Origin: Rhodoferax sp.
GTDB lineage: Bacteria; Pseudomonadota; Gammaproteobacteria; Burkholderiales; Burkholderiaceae_C
DNA: 55,960 nt
Reading direction: 5' to 3'
NCBI GenBank assembly: GCA_025358555.1
Contig: JANYJD010000363.1
Location: 1 to 55,960, forward strand
The notes under the pieces were generated by a model. That model saw only the letters and a list, made by a program, of their open reading frames with translations. It did no database searches and was not told the DNA's origin. The position numbers were made by a program, and so were the translations under genes. Below are positions 7,880 to 19,017 of this stretch, one piece after another (position 1 is the first letter of the stretch; each line of letters opens with the position of its first letter).

Positions 7880-8654
7880 ACTTGTAGCCCTGGGTCGCGT
7901 ATTGGCTTTGCGGGTAGCTTTTTTCAAGCACCCGTTTGGCATCGTCCCGCAGCTGCGCCATGCCCAGCGCATCGTAAGATTTGACAACAATCGCCAGCGC
8001 CTCTTCAAGCGCCGGCACATCGCGGTAATCCGTCAAGGCCAATTGGGCGCGGTTGATGGCAGCCACATAGGCGGCGCGGCTGAAGTAATAGCGCGCCACA
8101 TGAACCTCGTATTCAGCCAGCGAATTGGCAATGTAGGTCATGCGCTGGCGGGCATCAGGGGTATAGCGCGAGGCCGGGAAGCGGACCACCAACTCCTTGA
8201 ACGATTCAAATGATTCCTTGGCAGCCTTCTGGTCGCGCTCAGACAGGTCCTGGCGCGTGATGAATGAGAACAGTCCCAGGTCGTCATTGAAGTTGACGAT
8301 GCCCTTGAGGTACAGCGCGTAATCAAGCGCCGGGCTGGCCGGGTGCAGCTTCATGAACCGGTCCAGCGTGGCCAGGGCCTCGGCGGGCTCATTGGCCTTG
8401 TAGCGCGCATAGGCTTTGTCAAGTTGCGCCTGTTGCGCAAGCGGGGTGCCGGCGGCGCGCCCTTCCAGTTTTTCAAGCAGGGTGACGGCTTTGTCGTACG
8501 CGCCGCCATTCATCTCGTCTTTGGCCTCGGCGTAAAGCTTGTTGGGGCTCATGCCAGCGGTCTTGTCGAGGTCAACGGAGGAGCAGCCGGTCAGCAACGC
8601 GGCTGCGCCAGCCATTGCCAGGGCGCAAACAACCGATAATTTGGCGTTCAGCAT
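7848..8654 (-). CDS. bamD: Outer-membrane assembly lipoprotein BamD (ComL)
   Basis: A 268-residue lipoprotein of the BAM complex, which folds beta-barrel proteins into the outer membrane. The signal peptide ends in lipobox LTGC with Cys24. Five TPR-like repeats follow, with hallmark pieces AYARYKANEPAEALATLDRF, KGIVNFN, and the segment RFPASRYTPDARQRM. It ends with the aromatic tail WWKFW. Its start lies close to that of rluD on the other strand. The partner bamB is in the window at 19014, in a separate operon. Confidence 0.93.
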   Translation of the reverse strand: MLNAKLSVVCALAMAGAAALLTGCSSVDLDKTAGMSPNKLYAEAKDEMNGGAYDKAVTLLEKLEGRAAGTPLAQQAQLDKAYARYKANEPAEALATLDRFMKLHPASPALDYALYLKGIVNFNDDLGLFSFITRQDLSERDQKAAKESFESFKELVVRFPASRYTPDARQRMTYIANSLAEYEVHVARYYFSRAAYVAAINRAQLALTDYRDVPALEEALAIVVKSYDALGMAQLRDDAKRVLEKSYPQSQYATQGYKSKTQPWWKFW

Positions 8655-8668
8655 TGCAGATATCTTTC

Positions 8669-9676
8669 TTGAAACATTCCGATTTGATTATATCGAGCGA
8701 CCCGCTTGCGCCCGATGATGAAGCGGCTGACCCGGAACTTGAGGTTGAAACGCGTGCGCTGGACATTGCGCCCGCGCAACACGGGCTTCGGCTCGACCAC
8801 GCGCTGGTTGCCTTGGTGCCTGAGTTCTCGCGCAGCTGCCTGCAACAGCTGATTGAGGCGGGAGCCGTCAAACTCAACGGCGCCACGCTGCACAAGCCAT
8901 CGGCGCGCGTGAAGGCGGGCGAGCGGGGCAGCATTGAGTTGCGGCCCACGCCGCAGAGCCAGGCGTTCAAACCGCAGGAGATGGCGCTTGAGATTGTGTT
9001 CAGCGACGCGCATTTGCTCATCATCAACAAGCCCGCCGGGCTGGTGGTGCATCCGGCGCCTGGCAACTGGAGCGGCACCCTGCTCAATGGTTTGCTGGCG
9101 TTTGACGCACAGGCGGCATTGCTGCCGCGCGCGGGCATTGTCCACCGGCTGGACAAAGACACCAGCGGCCTGATGATGGTGGCACGCACCCGCCCCGCCA
9201 TGGATGCGCTGGTGCAGGCCATTGCAGCGCGGACCGTGAGCCGCCAGTACCTGGCGCTATCGCCCCGCGCCTGGACTGGCCCCAACACCCGTGAGATTGA
9301 AGCGCCCGTTGGCCGCGACCCGCGCAACCGCCTGCGCATGGCGGTGGTTGACCTTGCGCGCAGCGCGGGCAAACCGGCCAGGACAACCGTCAACCTCGTC
9401 GACAGCTCGGCGCTGGGCACGCTGGCCAGATGCACATTGCACACGGGCCGCACCCACCAGATACGGGTTCACATGGCCTCCATCGGCTACCCGTTGTTGG
9501 GCGATCTGACGTACGGTGGTGTGCCTGGCGCGGGCATGCAAAGACAGGCGCTGCACGCCTGCCGGCTGGCTCTGACACACCCGGCCACGGGCACCGGGCT
9601 GGTGTTTCATGCACCCCTGCCGCAAGACCTGCGAGATGCGTTGCCGCAGCTAGGCCTGCGCTACAATGATGCTTGA
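8669..9676 (+). CDS. rluD: Ribosomal large subunit pseudouridine synthase RluD
   Basis: About 335 residues. An S4-like RNA-binding domain (RLDHALVALVPEFSRSCLQQ ... KLNGATLHKPSARV) precedes the catalytic domain, with INKPAGLVVHPAPGN, HRLDKDTSGLM carrying the catalytic Asp, and HTGRTHQIRVHM. RluD makes the helix-69 pseudouridines of 23S rRNA. The start is uncertain: the frame has no ATG near the family start. TTG 8669 or TTG 8684 are the candidates, both without a clear ribosome site, and both close to the divergent bamD start. Adjacent divergent bamD-rluD is a common arrangement in proteobacteria. Confidence 0.88.
   Translation: MKHSDLIISSDPLAPDDEAADPELEVETRALDIAPAQHGLRLDHALVALVPEFSRSCLQQLIEAGAVKLNGATLHKPSARVKAGERGSIELRPTPQSQAFKPQEMALEIVFSDAHLLIINKPAGLVVHPAPGNWSGTLLNGLLAFDAQAALLPRAGIVHRLDKDTSGLMMVARTRPAMDALVQAIAARTVSRQYLALSPRAWTGPNTREIEAPVGRDPRNRLRMAVVDLARSAGKPARTTVNLVDSSALGTLARCTLHTGRTHQIRVHMASIGYPLLGDLTYGGVPGAGMQRQALHACRLALTHPATGTGLVFHAPLPQDLRDALPQLGLRYNDA
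8687..8692 (-). promoter_or_regulatory. Candidate -10 box for bamD
   Basis: TATAAT reads leftward at 8687-8692, 32 bp before the bamD start codon. No good -35 box is visible at 16-18 bp. If used, the promoter would lie in the first codons of rluD. Confidence 0.3.
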
Positions 9677-9856
9677 TGGCCCAAGCGCCAGTGGCCGCAG
9701 CCCATATGCTTTGTGACCATGCGCCGGGTATGCAGGCTGCCGATGCGCGCCGCAGATGTTTCAGTCCTCTCTTTGTGCGCACGTTCGACACCTTGCCCAA
9801 GTTCGAATCACCCTGATTTTGCACCGTGACGGTGCCCTTCCCGGAATCGCAAAACC

Positions 9857-10545
<689 letters not shown>

Positions 10546-10549
<4 letters not shown>

Positions 10550-12180
10550 CCATTGACAATCCTGATGCGCCAAACCCGGTAACTGCCGAGTTTTCCGAGG
10601 AAAAAAAGGCTGTAGCCCTTGTTGGTATTGCATATTCAGCTATTATTAGTGAAGCAAGCGAGCGTTTGGCGAAGGAAACCGTTGCCGCCGGGCTCCCTGC
10701 CGGTCAATTGCACATGAACGAGGACAGTCATGACAGCGGGCAAGGTGCCAGGCCAAGTGGCGCGCGTGGCCACAGGCGTGGTGGCCAAGGCGGCGTTGCG
10801 GGCGGCCCGCAGCGCCAGGCAGCAGGCAACCGGTTTGACGACGTGGTATCGGGGCAGTTTGATGCCGATGAAGAAGTCGAAGAACTCGCGCCACCAAAGC
10901 GGGTGTTGGCCCCGCAGGCAGAAACACCCAAGCTGCATAAAGTGCTGGCGCAAGCGGGCATGGGCTCGCGGCTTGAGATGGAGCAGCTCATCATGGAGGG
11001 ACGCATTTCCGTCAACAACGAACCGGCCCACATCGGGCAGCGCATCCAGTTTGGCGATCAGGTAAAGGTCAATGGCAAGCCCATCCGCTACCGCATCGAC
11101 CCGCCGCCCCCGCGCGTCATTGCGTACCACAAGCCGGTGGGCGAAGTGGTTACCCATGATGACCCGCAAAACCGCCCGACCGTGTTCCGGCGCCTGCCAA
11201 AATTGCACCAGGGCAAGTGGCAATCCGTGGGCCGGCTGGACCTGAACACCGAAGGGCTGTTGCTGTTCACCAGCTCGGGCGAACTGGCCAACAATTTGAT
11301 GCACCCCCGGTTTGGCCTTGAGCGCGAGTACGCGGTGCGCGTGCTGGGCAGCGTGAACAAGGAAGAGAAGCAGAAATTGCTGGAGGGCGTCAAGCTCGAT
11401 GATGGCGTGGCGCAATTTGGGTCGATTGAAGACGGTGGCGGCGAAGGCGCCAACTGCTGGTACCGCGTGACGATCTCGGAGGGGCGAAACCGCGAAGTGC
11501 GCCGCATGTTTGAGGCAGTAGGGCATGCGGTCAGCCGCCTGATACGCATTCGTTACGGCGCCATGGTGTTGCCGCGCGGGCTCAAACGGGGCGCCTGCAT
11601 GGAGCTTGATGATGGGGACATCCGCTCGCTGATGCTTGCCGCAGGGCAGGCTGGCGGAGCCCGGCAGGGTCAGGGTCGGGGTGAGCGCCCGGGAGGGCGG
11701 GCTCAGCCGTTTGCAGGTACGGATGATGCGGGAGAAGCCCGCTTTGATGGCGCGCAGGTTGGCCCTGGCGGCGGCCCTGGAAATGGGCCCGTCAATGGAT
11801 CAGGCAACGGACGCAACCGCCGTGGCGGACGCACCGGCGGGCCGCGCGGCGCGGGCAACTCTGGCAATGGCCAGCGTATCGGCGGGCCGCCAGCCAATTT
11901 CGCCGGTTCTGGCCAAACTGGCTCCCAGGTGCCTGGGCAAGGACCGGGTGCGGGACGCAACCGAGCCAGGCCCGAGCGTGGCGCGCAAAATGACCGTGGG
12001 GACCGCCAGGGCGCAGATGCACAGCCCGACCCCATGAAAACGGCCTTTGGTTACATTGGCGCTGACAGCTTCATGCGCCAGCGTCAGGGGCAAGGCCAGG
12101 GGCAGCGCCGTGGCGGGGGCTCTGGTCAAGGGGGAGGCCAGGGCGGCAATGGGCGGGGCCGTGGTGGTCGCGGCCGCTAG
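10546..12180 (+). CDS. rluB: 23S rRNA pseudouridine synthase RluB with extended ends
   Basis: A 544-residue protein. The core (about residues 125-360) is RluB: an S4 domain ([20 protein letters not shown]) and the catalytic [13 protein letters not shown] with the Asp near residue 231. It makes the pseudouridine at position 2605 (E. coli numbering) of 23S rRNA. The N-terminal 120 residues are an unconserved extension. They contain repeat copy A2 read in frame at about residues 20-37 ([17 protein letters not shown]). The last ~180 residues are Gly/Arg/Gln-rich and probably disordered, RNA-binding-like. It overlaps scpB by 4 bp. Confidence 0.92.
10607..10656 (+). repeat. Dispersed repeat, copy A2 (inside rluB, in frame)
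   Basis: AGGCTGTAGCCCTTGT, then TATTGCAT, TCAGCTATTATTAG and AAGCA. It is on the sense strand of rluB and translated as [17 protein letters not shown] within the non-conserved N-terminal extension. It shares core blocks with 2784-2834 and 40334-40380. Confidence 0.8.
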
Positions 12181-12315
12181 TCCGCTTCCATGCAGGCTCC
12201 TCGCAAAGCACGCCTACGAAATTGCCCGCAAGACGCCTGGCGATGCAGTGGCAGGTTAAAATAGCAGGCTTTGCCCCTTGGGTGAAAATCCCCACTTCAA
12301 GCTCAGGAAAATTTC

Positions 12316-12741
12316 ATGACAATCGAACGCACGCTCTCCATCATCAAGCCCGACGCCGTTGCCAAAAACGTCATTGGCCAGATTTACGCCCGCTTTGAGG
12401 CTGCAGGCCTTAAAGTCATCGCCGCAAAAATGGCGCATCTGTCGCGTGGCGAGGCCGAGGCTTTCTACGCGGTCCACAAAGAGCGCCCGTTTTTCAAGGA
12501 CCTGGTCGGCTTCATGATTTCGGGTCCGGTCATGATCCAGGCATTGCAAGGCGAAGGTGCCATCCTGAAAAACCGCGACCTGATGGGTGCTACCGATCCC
12601 AAAAAAGCGGCACCCGGCACCATTCGCGCTGATTTTGCCGAGAGCATTGACGCCAATGCCGTGCACGGCTCGGACGCCGCTGAAACTGCGGCTGTGGAAA
12701 TCGCATTCTTCTTCCCTGGCATGAACGTGTACGCACGTTGA
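12316..12741 (+). CDS. ndk: Nucleoside diphosphate kinase
   Basis: A 141-residue kinase that passes phosphate from ATP to other nucleoside diphosphates through a phospho-His. It starts [20 protein letters not shown] and carries the active-site His117 in NAVHGSD. Length and ending ([12 protein letters not shown]) are normal for the bacterial tetrameric form. AGGAAAA lies before ATG 12316. It heads the long rightward housekeeping run that continues with rlmN. Confidence 0.97.
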   Translation: MTIERTLSIIKPDAVAKNVIGQIYARFEAAGLKVIAAKMAHLSRGEAEAFYAVHKERPFFKDLVGFMISGPVMIQALQGEGAILKNRDLMGATDPKKAAPGTIRADFAESIDANAVHGSDAAETAAVEIAFFFPGMNVYAR

Positions 12742-12763
12742 TGTTTTCAAGCCAGTTTTTGCA

Positions 12764-13921
12764 ATGACGGCCAACCTGCTCGACTTCGATCTGGAAGGTC
12801 TGGCCGTTTTTTGCGAAGGCTTGGGAGAAAAGCGCTTCCGGGCGCAGCAGCTATTCCGGTGGATCCACCAGATGGGCGTCTCGAACCCTGAAGACATGAC
12901 GGACCTTGCAAAGTCCTTGCGGGCAAAGCTTGCCGGCACAGCACGCGTCACGCCCCTCGCTGTCAACGCCCAGCATGTCTCGAAAGACGGCACCATCAAG
13001 TGGCTTTTTGATGTCGGCAACGGTGACGCAATCGAGACTGTTTTCATCCCTGAGGACGAGCGTGGCACGCTGTGCATTTCGTCGCAGGCGGGCTGTGCGG
13101 TCGGATGCCGTTTCTGTTCTACCGGGCACCAGGGTTTCAGCCGCAACCTCACCACCGGCGAAATCATTGCCCAGCTATGGTTTGCAGAGCACTTTTTACG
13201 CAAGCACCTGAACCGGCAGGACCGCGTGGTCTCCAACGTGGTCATGATGGGCATGGGTGAGCCGCTGCAGAACTATGCGGCGCTGGTTCCCGCATTGCGG
13301 GTGATGCTGGACGACCATGGTTACGGCCTGTCACGCCGGCGTGTCACCGTGTCCACCTCGGGCGTGGTGCCCATGATTGACCGTCTGGGGCAGGATTGCC
13401 CCGTGGCGCTGGCCGTTTCATTGCATGCGCCCAATGACGTGTTGCGCGATGACCTGGTGCCGTTGAACAAAAAATACCCGATCGCGGAACTGATGGCCGC
13501 CTGCAACCGGTACCTCGCGCATGCGCCGCGCGACTTCATCACGTTTGAGTATTGCATGCTTGATGGCGTGAACGACCAGCCTGAACACGCGAAACAACTG
13601 GTTGAGCTGGTGGCGCAGTACTCAACCGGCGGGGTCTGGGGCAAATTCAACCTGATTCCATTCAACCCTTTTCCCGCGTCCGGGTTGACGCGGTCATCTG
13701 CACACCGTGTGGCGGACTTCGCCAAAATTTTGAGTGACGCGGGCATTGTCACCACGGTCCGCAAGACACGGGGTGACGATATTGACGCGGCTTGCGGCCA
13801 GCTCGCAGGCGACGTCAAAGACCGCACGCGTGTGGGCCAGCGGATGGCCGTTCGCCAAACGGCGCGAACGGTGATGATCAAGCCCGTGACCGTATTTGCC
13901 AAACAGCCGCAGGAGCATTGA
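12764..13921 (+). CDS. rlmN: Dual-specificity 23S rRNA/tRNA adenine-C2 methyltransferase RlmN
   Basis: A 385-residue radical-SAM enzyme that methylates C2 of A2503 in 23S rRNA and A37 in some tRNAs. The 4Fe-4S cluster ligands are Cys111, Cys115 and Cys118 (CAVGCRFC), followed by [16 protein letters not shown] and [10 protein letters not shown]. The methyl-carrying Cys is probably Cys344 in DIDAACGQL. It follows ndk by 22 bp and runs into pilW with 3 bp between stop and start. Confidence 0.96.
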   Translation: MTANLLDFDLEGLAVFCEGLGEKRFRAQQLFRWIHQMGVSNPEDMTDLAKSLRAKLAGTARVTPLAVNAQHVSKDGTIKWLFDVGNGDAIETVFIPEDERGTLCISSQAGCAVGCRFCSTGHQGFSRNLTTGEIIAQLWFAEHFLRKHLNRQDRVVSNVVMMGMGEPLQNYAALVPALRVMLDDHGYGLSRRRVTVSTSGVVPMIDRLGQDCPVALAVSLHAPNDVLRDDLVPLNKKYPIAELMAACNRYLAHAPRDFITFEYCMLDGVNDQPEHAKQLVELVAQYSTGGVWGKFNLIPFNPFPASGLTRSSAHRVADFAKILSDAGIVTTVRKTRGDDIDAACGQLAGDVKDRTRVGQRMAVRQTARTVMIKPVTVFAKQPQEH

Positions 13922-13924
13922 TAT

Positions 13925-14767
13925 ATGGAAACAACCGCCACCGGATGGCCAATGGTCCAGCGTTGCCTGTTTTGCATTTCGCTCGCGCTGTCAGGTTTCT
14001 GGGTGCTGTCTGGCCTTGGCGGTTGCGCCGCCAGTTCTGAAAGCGCTTCGGGTGCTGCCAGGGGCGACATCGTCACCGAATCGGATGAGCCCGAGGCCAG
14101 GCGGCGGGCGCGCATTCGGCTGGAACTGGCCGTCGGCTACTTCGAGCAGGGACAGACGACGATTGCGCTGGATGAGTTGAAACAGTCGATTGCGGCGGAC
14201 CCAAACTTTGCGCAAGCCTACAACTTGCGCGGATTGGTCTACATGCGCCTGAACGACCCCCGGCTCGCCGAGGACAGTTTTCGCAGGGCGCTGGTGCTCA
14301 ATCCCCGCGACGCTGATGCGCATCACAACTACGGCTGGTTGCTGTGCCAACAGGGGCGTTTTGCCGAGTCCCAAAAGGCTTTGTCGCAAGCCCTTGCCAT
14401 CCCCCAGTACGGCGGGCGCGCCAAGTCGTGGATGGCTCAGGGGCTTTGCCAGATGAAGGCGGGGCAGGGCGCAGAGGCGGAGGTCAGTTTTCAGCGATCT
14501 TATGAACTCGATGCCGGCAACCCCGTCACTGGCTACAACCTTGCCAGCCTGCTGTACCAGCGCGGCGACCTGACGCGCGCGCAGTTTTATGTGCGCCGCC
14601 TGAACAACAGCGAATTGGCGAACTCCGAGTCGTTGTGGCTGGGCATCAAGGTGGAGCGCAAACTGCAGAACCGCGATGCCATGCAGCAACTGGCCGGGCA
14701 GCTGAAGAAGCGCTTTGCGCAATCCCGCGAACTCGCATTTTTTGAGCGGAGTGCTTTTGATGAGTGA
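13925..14767 (+). CDS. pilW: Type IV pilus biogenesis TPR lipoprotein PilW/PilF
   Basis: A 280-residue lipoprotein needed for assembly of the PilQ secretin. The signal peptide ends with lipobox LGGC, Cys34. Tandem TPR units follow: LELAVGYFEQGQTTIALDEL, AYNLRGLVYMRLNDPRLAED, ADAHHNYGWLLCQQGRFAES and later ones ending GYNLASLLYQRGDLTRAQFY. Its place between rlmN and rodZ is conserved in beta- and gamma-proteobacteria. It overlaps rodZ by 8 bp. The N-terminal region before the hydrophobic core is somewhat long, so a start further in is possible. Confidence 0.92.
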   Translation: METTATGWPMVQRCLFCISLALSGFWVLSGLGGCAASSESASGAARGDIVTESDEPEARRRARIRLELAVGYFEQGQTTIALDELKQSIAADPNFAQAYNLRGLVYMRLNDPRLAEDSFRRALVLNPRDADAHHNYGWLLCQQGRFAESQKALSQALAIPQYGGRAKSWMAQGLCQMKAGQGAEAEVSFQRSYELDAGNPVTGYNLASLLYQRGDLTRAQFYVRRLNNSELANSESLWLGIKVERKLQNRDAMQQLAGQLKKRFAQSRELAFFERSAFDE

Positions 14768-15683
14768 GACCGCTGGTACATTCGCAGACCCGCACGGCCA
14801 CCACGCTGGAGGCAACCCGCAAGTCTCGGCAGGCACGCTGCTGCGCCTGGCCCGCGAGGCTGCTGGCTTGCACATCGCCGCGTTGGCGGTGTCGCTCAAG
14901 GTGCCGGTCAAGAAGCTGGAGGCGCTGGAAGCCGACCGCATTGACCTTCTTCCCGACGCCGTGTTCGCCCGGGCGCTTGCTGCCAGCGTCTGCAGGACGC
15001 TGAAAATCGATCCGGGCCCGATTCTCGCAAGCCTGCCGCAGACCGCTTTTCCGCGCCTCCAGTCGCAGGCAAACGCCATCAACACGCCTTTCAGCAGCCC
15101 AGGCCAAGGCACCCGTGCAACAGTCTGGAACCAGCTTTCGAAACCGGTCGTGATTGCCGCTCTGGCGCTGGTGATCGGGGCGCTGGTGCTGGTGCTGCTG
15201 CCTTCTGCAGAACGCGCACTGCTGCCCGGCGACGCTGGGCGCGCTGGGGTGCTGCCGCCTTCACCACCGGCGGTTGCGGCAATTGCCGACGATGCCAGCC
15301 CACAGGCGGCGCTGATTTCCACACCCGCGCTTGCGAGCACAAACCCGGCCAACCTGCCTGTTCTGCCCGTTGGCGGCGGGCCTGCCGACACGGCTTCACC
15401 ACGCGAGGCAGCTACACTGCTTGCTAAGCCTGCCCCGGCTGCCGGTGCTGACACCGTGATGCTCAAATCGACGGGGGCGTCATGGATTGAAGTGCTCAAC
15501 GCCAAGCGGGTGGTGCAATTGCGCAAGACTTTGGCTGCCGGAGAGGCCATCGGCGTTTCAGGCGTTCTCCCCCTTTACGTCACTGTGGGCCGGGCAGATG
15601 CGGTTGAAGTGCAGGTTCGCGGCAAGCCGTTTGATCTAGCTCCCGTGACCAAAGACAACGTTGCCCGATTTGAGGTGCGGTAG
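14760..15683 (+). CDS. rodZ: Cytoskeletal membrane protein RodZ
   Basis: A 307-residue protein that links MreB to the cell-wall elongation machinery. An N-terminal helix-turn-helix of the Xre type ([36 protein letters not shown]) is followed by one membrane segment ([20 protein letters not shown], about residues 125-145), a Pro/Ala-rich linker, and a C-terminal DUF4115 domain ([11 protein letters not shown] ... [18 protein letters not shown]). ATG 14760 is preferred, with GAGCGGA upstream; it overlaps the pilW stop. Its stop overlaps the GTG of ispG by one base. Confidence 0.9.
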   Translation: MSETAGTFADPHGHHAGGNPQVSAGTLLRLAREAAGLHIAALAVSLKVPVKKLEALEADRIDLLPDAVFARALAASVCRTLKIDPGPILASLPQTAFPRLQSQANAINTPFSSPGQGTRATVWNQLSKPVVIAALALVIGALVLVLLPSAERALLPGDAGRAGVLPPSPPAVAAIADDASPQAALISTPALASTNPANLPVLPVGGGPADTASPREAATLLAKPAPAAGADTVMLKSTGASWIEVLNAKRVVQLRKTLAAGEAIGVSGVLPLYVTVGRADAVEVQVRGKPFDLAPVTKDNVARFEVR

Positions 15684-16957
15684 TGAATTCATGCCTTCCC
15701 ATTGAAGCTGCTGCAACGCAAATCCGAAAATCACGGCAAGCGAGTGTTGTCTGGGGTACCCGGGTTGTCTCTGTTGGCGGCGACGCGCCAGTGCGGGTCC
15801 AGTCCATGACCAACACCGACACGGCGGATGCCATTGGCACTGCCATCCAGGTCAAGGAGCTGGCGCTGGCCGGGTCCGAGCTGGTGCGCATCACCGTCAA
15901 CACGCCTGAAGCGGCCGAGGCCGTGCCCTATGTGCGGGAGCAGCTTGACCGCATGGGCATTGACGTGCCCTTGATTGGTGATTTCCATTACAACGGCCAT
16001 CGCCTGCTGACTGACTATCCGGCCTGCGCAGAAGCGCTGTCAAAGTACCGCATCAATCCCGGCAACGTGGGCAAGGGCGACAAGCACGACCGGCAATTCG
16101 GCCAGATGATTGAAGCCGCCTTGCGCTGGAACAAGCCGGTACGCATCGGTGTCAACTGGGGCAGCCTTGACCAGGAATTGCTGGCCAGTTTGATGGACGA
16201 GAACAGCCGCCGTGCCGTGCCGTGGGACGCCAAGCCCGTGATGTACGAGGCGTTGATCACGTCGGCCATCGACTCGGCCCGCCGTGCCGAAGAAATGGGT
16301 ATGGACCGCAACCAGATCATCCTGTCCTGCAAAGTCAGCGGCGTGCAAGACCTGATTTCCGTCTACCGCGAACTCTCAAAACGGTGCGACTACCCGCTGC
16401 ATCTGGGTCTGACCGAAGCCGGCATGGGCACCAAGGGCACGGTCGCCTCTGCGACGGCGCTGTCCATCCTGCTGCAAGAAGGGATTGGCGACACGATCCG
16501 GGTATCGCTTACCCCTGCGCCGGGTGAAGCCCGCACGCAAGAGGTGATGATTGCCTCGGAAATTTTGCAGGCGCTGGGGTTGCGGACTTTTGTGCCGAGC
16601 GTCACGGCATGTCCCGGCTGTGGCCGCACGACCAGCACGACATTTCAGGAACTCACCCAGCAGATTGACGACTTCCTGCGGGCGCACATGCCGGTCTGGC
16701 GCGAAAAGTACCCCGGAGTTGAGAAGCTCAAGGTTGCAGTGATGGGCTGCATCGTGAATGGCCCAGGCGAGAGCAAGCATGCAGACATTGGCATCAGCCT
16801 GCCTGGCACTGGCGAGGCGCCTGCCGCCCCGGTGTTCATTGACGGCGAAAAGCGCATGACGCTGCGCGGCGATGCCATTGCGCAGGACTTCCAGAAACTG
16901 GTTGAGGCGTATATTGAAAAGCGCTTCGGCCAGTCCACCGTCACCGAGACGGTGTGA
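15683..16957 (+). CDS. ispG: 4-hydroxy-3-methylbut-2-enyl diphosphate synthase (IspG/GcpE)
   Basis: A 424-residue 4Fe-4S enzyme of the MEP isoprenoid pathway that converts the cyclic diphosphate MEcPP to HMBPP. N-terminal [19 protein letters not shown] and [10 protein letters not shown] belong to the TIM barrel; the C-terminal cluster ligands are in [12 protein letters not shown] and [18 protein letters not shown]. It starts at GTG 15683, overlapping the rodZ stop by one base, with no in-frame ATG before the conserved region. Gene order rodZ-ispG-hisS is typical. Confidence 0.96.
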   Translation: MNSCLPIEAAATQIRKSRQASVVWGTRVVSVGGDAPVRVQSMTNTDTADAIGTAIQVKELALAGSELVRITVNTPEAAEAVPYVREQLDRMGIDVPLIGDFHYNGHRLLTDYPACAEALSKYRINPGNVGKGDKHDRQFGQMIEAALRWNKPVRIGVNWGSLDQELLASLMDENSRRAVPWDAKPVMYEALITSAIDSARRAEEMGMDRNQIILSCKVSGVQDLISVYRELSKRCDYPLHLGLTEAGMGTKGTVASATALSILLQEGIGDTIRVSLTPAPGEARTQEVMIASEILQALGLRTFVPSVTACPGCGRTTSTTFQELTQQIDDFLRAHMPVWREKYPGVEKLKVAVMGCIVNGPGESKHADIGISLPGTGEAPAAPVFIDGEKRMTLRGDAIAQDFQKLVEAYIEKRFGQSTVTETV

Positions 16958-16962
16958 CTGTG

Positions 16963-18324
16963 ATGACCGACAAATTGGCGGCAAAAACCGACAAGTTGGC
17001 TGCCGTCAAGGGCATGAATGACATCATGCCGCCCGATTCGGCGCAATGGGAATGGCTTGAAAGCAAGGTGCGTGGGCTGATGGGGCAATATGCCTACCGC
17101 AGCATCCGAACCCCAATCGTCGAGCCGACAGCGCTGTTTGTGCGTGGCACGGGAGAAACTACTGACATTGTCGAGAAAGAGATGTACTCCTTTGAAGACA
17201 GGCTCAACGGCGAACAGTTGACATTGCGTCCGGAAAATACGCCCGGTGTGGTGCGTGCTGCGATCCAGCACAACCTGACCTATGACGGTGGCAAGCGGCT
17301 GTATTACATGGGTCCGATGTTCCGGCATGAACGCCCCCAGCGCGGGCGGTACCGGCAGTTTTACCAGTTGGGCGCCGAAGCCCTGGGTTTTGCCGGGCCA
17401 GAAGTCGATGCTGAACTGATGCTGCTGGTGCATGCCCTTTTTTCCGACCTCGGCCTGCGCAACGTACGGGTTGAGCTCAACAGCCTCGGCGTGCCGGCTG
17501 AGCGGCAGGCGCACCGCGTGGCTTTGATAGCCTACTTCCAGCAGCACCTTGACCTGCTGGATGCTGAGGCTCAGCGCCGCCTGCTGACCAACCCGCTGCG
17601 CATTCTGGACACCAAAAATCCGGCCATGCAGCCGCTGGTTCAAGCTGCGCCGCAGCTTTTGAACTACCTCGGCGATGCGTCGCTCAAGCACTTTGACACT
17701 GTCAAGACACTGCTCACTGCCTGCGCTGTAAATTGGACTGTCAACCCCCGGCTGGTGCGCGGTTTGGACTATTACAGCCACACGGTGTTTGAGTTTGTGA
17801 CCGATGAACTGGGTGCCCAGGGCACGCTGTGTGGCGGTGGCCGTTACGACGGTCTGTTTGAATTGCTGGGTGGCAAACCGACGCCAGCAGTGGGCTGGGG
17901 CATGGGGTTGGAGCGGGTGCTGGAGTTGATCACGGAGCAGGGTGCTTCGCTGGCCGCGCCCGTGCCAGACGCCTATGCGGTCATCCCCGACGCGGCTTCC
18001 TTGCCACGTGCGATGCATGCGCTGCAAGCGTTGCGTGCGGCGGGCGTCAGCATCCAAATGCACGCGGGTGCTTCGGATGGCATGGGCAGCATGAAGTCGC
18101 AACTCAAAAAGGCAGACGCCAGCGGTGCCCGTTACGCATTGATCTTTGGCGCCGACGAGCTTGCGATGGGCGCAGTCGCAGTCAAGTCCTTGAGAGCGGT
18201 GCCTGCTGGATCTGATGCTGCCCCGTCTCTGGATGGCCAACCAGCGCGCGATAGCGGCACGCAGGCAAAGCGCATGCTGAACGCCATTGAAACGTGGGCC
18301 CACACCCTACAATTGCGCCCTTAA
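16963..18324 (+). CDS. hisS: Histidyl-tRNA synthetase
   Basis: A 453-residue class II synthetase. Motifs: [11 protein letters not shown] at the N-terminus, motif 2 in [17 protein letters not shown], histidine motifs [13 protein letters not shown] and [10 protein letters not shown], and motif 3 [12 protein letters not shown]; then the anticodon-binding domain with [23 protein letters not shown] 16963 is preferred over GTG 16954, which overlaps ispG. The first residues include a direct duplication [14 protein letters not shown] from a 21-bp near-exact tandem repeat (16966-17007). Confidence 0.96.
   Translation: MTDKLAAKTDKLAAVKGMNDIMPPDSAQWEWLESKVRGLMGQYAYRSIRTPIVEPTALFVRGTGETTDIVEKEMYSFEDRLNGEQLTLRPENTPGVVRAAIQHNLTYDGGKRLYYMGPMFRHERPQRGRYRQFYQLGAEALGFAGPEVDAELMLLVHALFSDLGLRNVRVELNSLGVPAERQAHRVALIAYFQQHLDLLDAEAQRRLLTNPLRILDTKNPAMQPLVQAAPQLLNYLGDASLKHFDTVKTLLTACAVNWTVNPRLVRGLDYYSHTVFEFVTDELGAQGTLCGGGRYDGLFELLGGKPTPAVGWGMGLERVLELITEQGASLAAPVPDAYAVIPDAASLPRAMHALQALRAAGVSIQMHAGASDGMGSMKSQLKKADASGARYALIFGADELAMGAVAVKSLRAVPAGSDAAPSLDGQPARDSGTQAKRMLNAIETWAHTLQLRP
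16966..17007 (+). repeat. 21-bp tandem duplication at the hisS 5' end
   Basis: Two 21-base units (16966-16986 and 16987-17007) encode TDKLAAK and TDKLAAV. They differ at a few third positions and at the last codon, so the duplication is not fresh. Confidence 0.6.
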
Positions 18325-18336
18325 CCGACCCTGTAC

Positions 18337-19017
18337 ATGGCAAACAACCTAGACCTCGAAGAACAAGAGCAACTCGACCAGCTCAAGCATTTCTGGAAAC
18401 AATACGGCAACCTGATCACCTGGGCGCTGATTTTGGTGCTCGGTGCCTTCGCGGGCTGGAACCTGTACCAACGCTGGCAGCAAAGCCAGGCGTCGCAGGC
18501 GGCAGCCCTGTATGACGAGGTGGAGCGTGTGGCCAAGGCGGGCGACGTGGCCAAACTTGACCGCGTCATGGCCGACATGAAAGACAAGTTCCCCGGCACC
18601 ACCTATGCCCAGCAGGCGGCCCTGATGTCTGCCAAGGTTTATTTTGAAGCTGGCAAGATCGAGCAGGCAAAGGCCTCGTTGAGCTGGGTGGCAGAAAAAT
18701 CTTCTGACGAAGGCTACCAGGCCATTGCGCGGCTGCGCCTGGCCGCTGTGTTGATGGAGGCAAAAGCCTACGACGAGGCGTTCAAGCTATTGAACGGGGC
18801 ATTCCCTGCCGAGTTTGCAGCGCTGGTGGCTGACCGCAAGGGTGACATTTTCAGCCTGCAGGGCAAAAAAGCCGAAGCCAGGGCCGAGTACGAAAAAGCC
18901 TATAAAACATTTGGCGACCGGGCGGAATACCGGCGCCTGGTTGAGGTCAAACTCAATGCGCTGGGCGTGAACCCGCGGGCAGACGCGGCCTTGGCTGCAG
19001 TGGAAGGCAAAAAGTGA
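18337..19017 (+). CDS. yfgM: YfgM-family periplasmic chaperone-like TPR protein
   Basis: A 226-residue single-pass membrane protein. The N-terminus is acidic and cytoplasmic (LDLEEQEQLDQLKHFWKQYG), followed by one membrane helix (LITWALILVLGAFAGWNLY, residues 28-46) and a periplasmic TPR-like domain with FPGTTYAQQAALMSAKVYFE and AYDEAFKLLNGAFPAEFAAL. In E. coli YfgM partners with PpiD near the Sec translocon and sits next to bamB, as here. It overlaps bamB by 4 bp (GTGA). Confidence 0.9.
   Translation: MANNLDLEEQEQLDQLKHFWKQYGNLITWALILVLGAFAGWNLYQRWQQSQASQAAALYDEVERVAKAGDVAKLDRVMADMKDKFPGTTYAQQAALMSAKVYFEAGKIEQAKASLSWVAEKSSDEGYQAIARLRLAAVLMEAKAYDEAFKLLNGAFPAEFAALVADRKGDIFSLQGKKAEARAEYEKAYKTFGDRAEYRRLVEVKLNALGVNPRADAALAAVEGKK

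Noticed and set aside
7880-7930. TTGTAGCCCTGGGTCGCGTA at the bamD end looks like the start of the dispersed repeat.
   Set aside because: It encodes the ordinary conserved C-terminal region of BamD (YATQGYKSK), and the later blocks of the repeat are missing.
11640-12180. The Gly/Arg-rich end of rluB as a separate gene or frameshifted region.
   Set aside because: It continues in frame without break, and such tails are common on RluB in this bacterial group.
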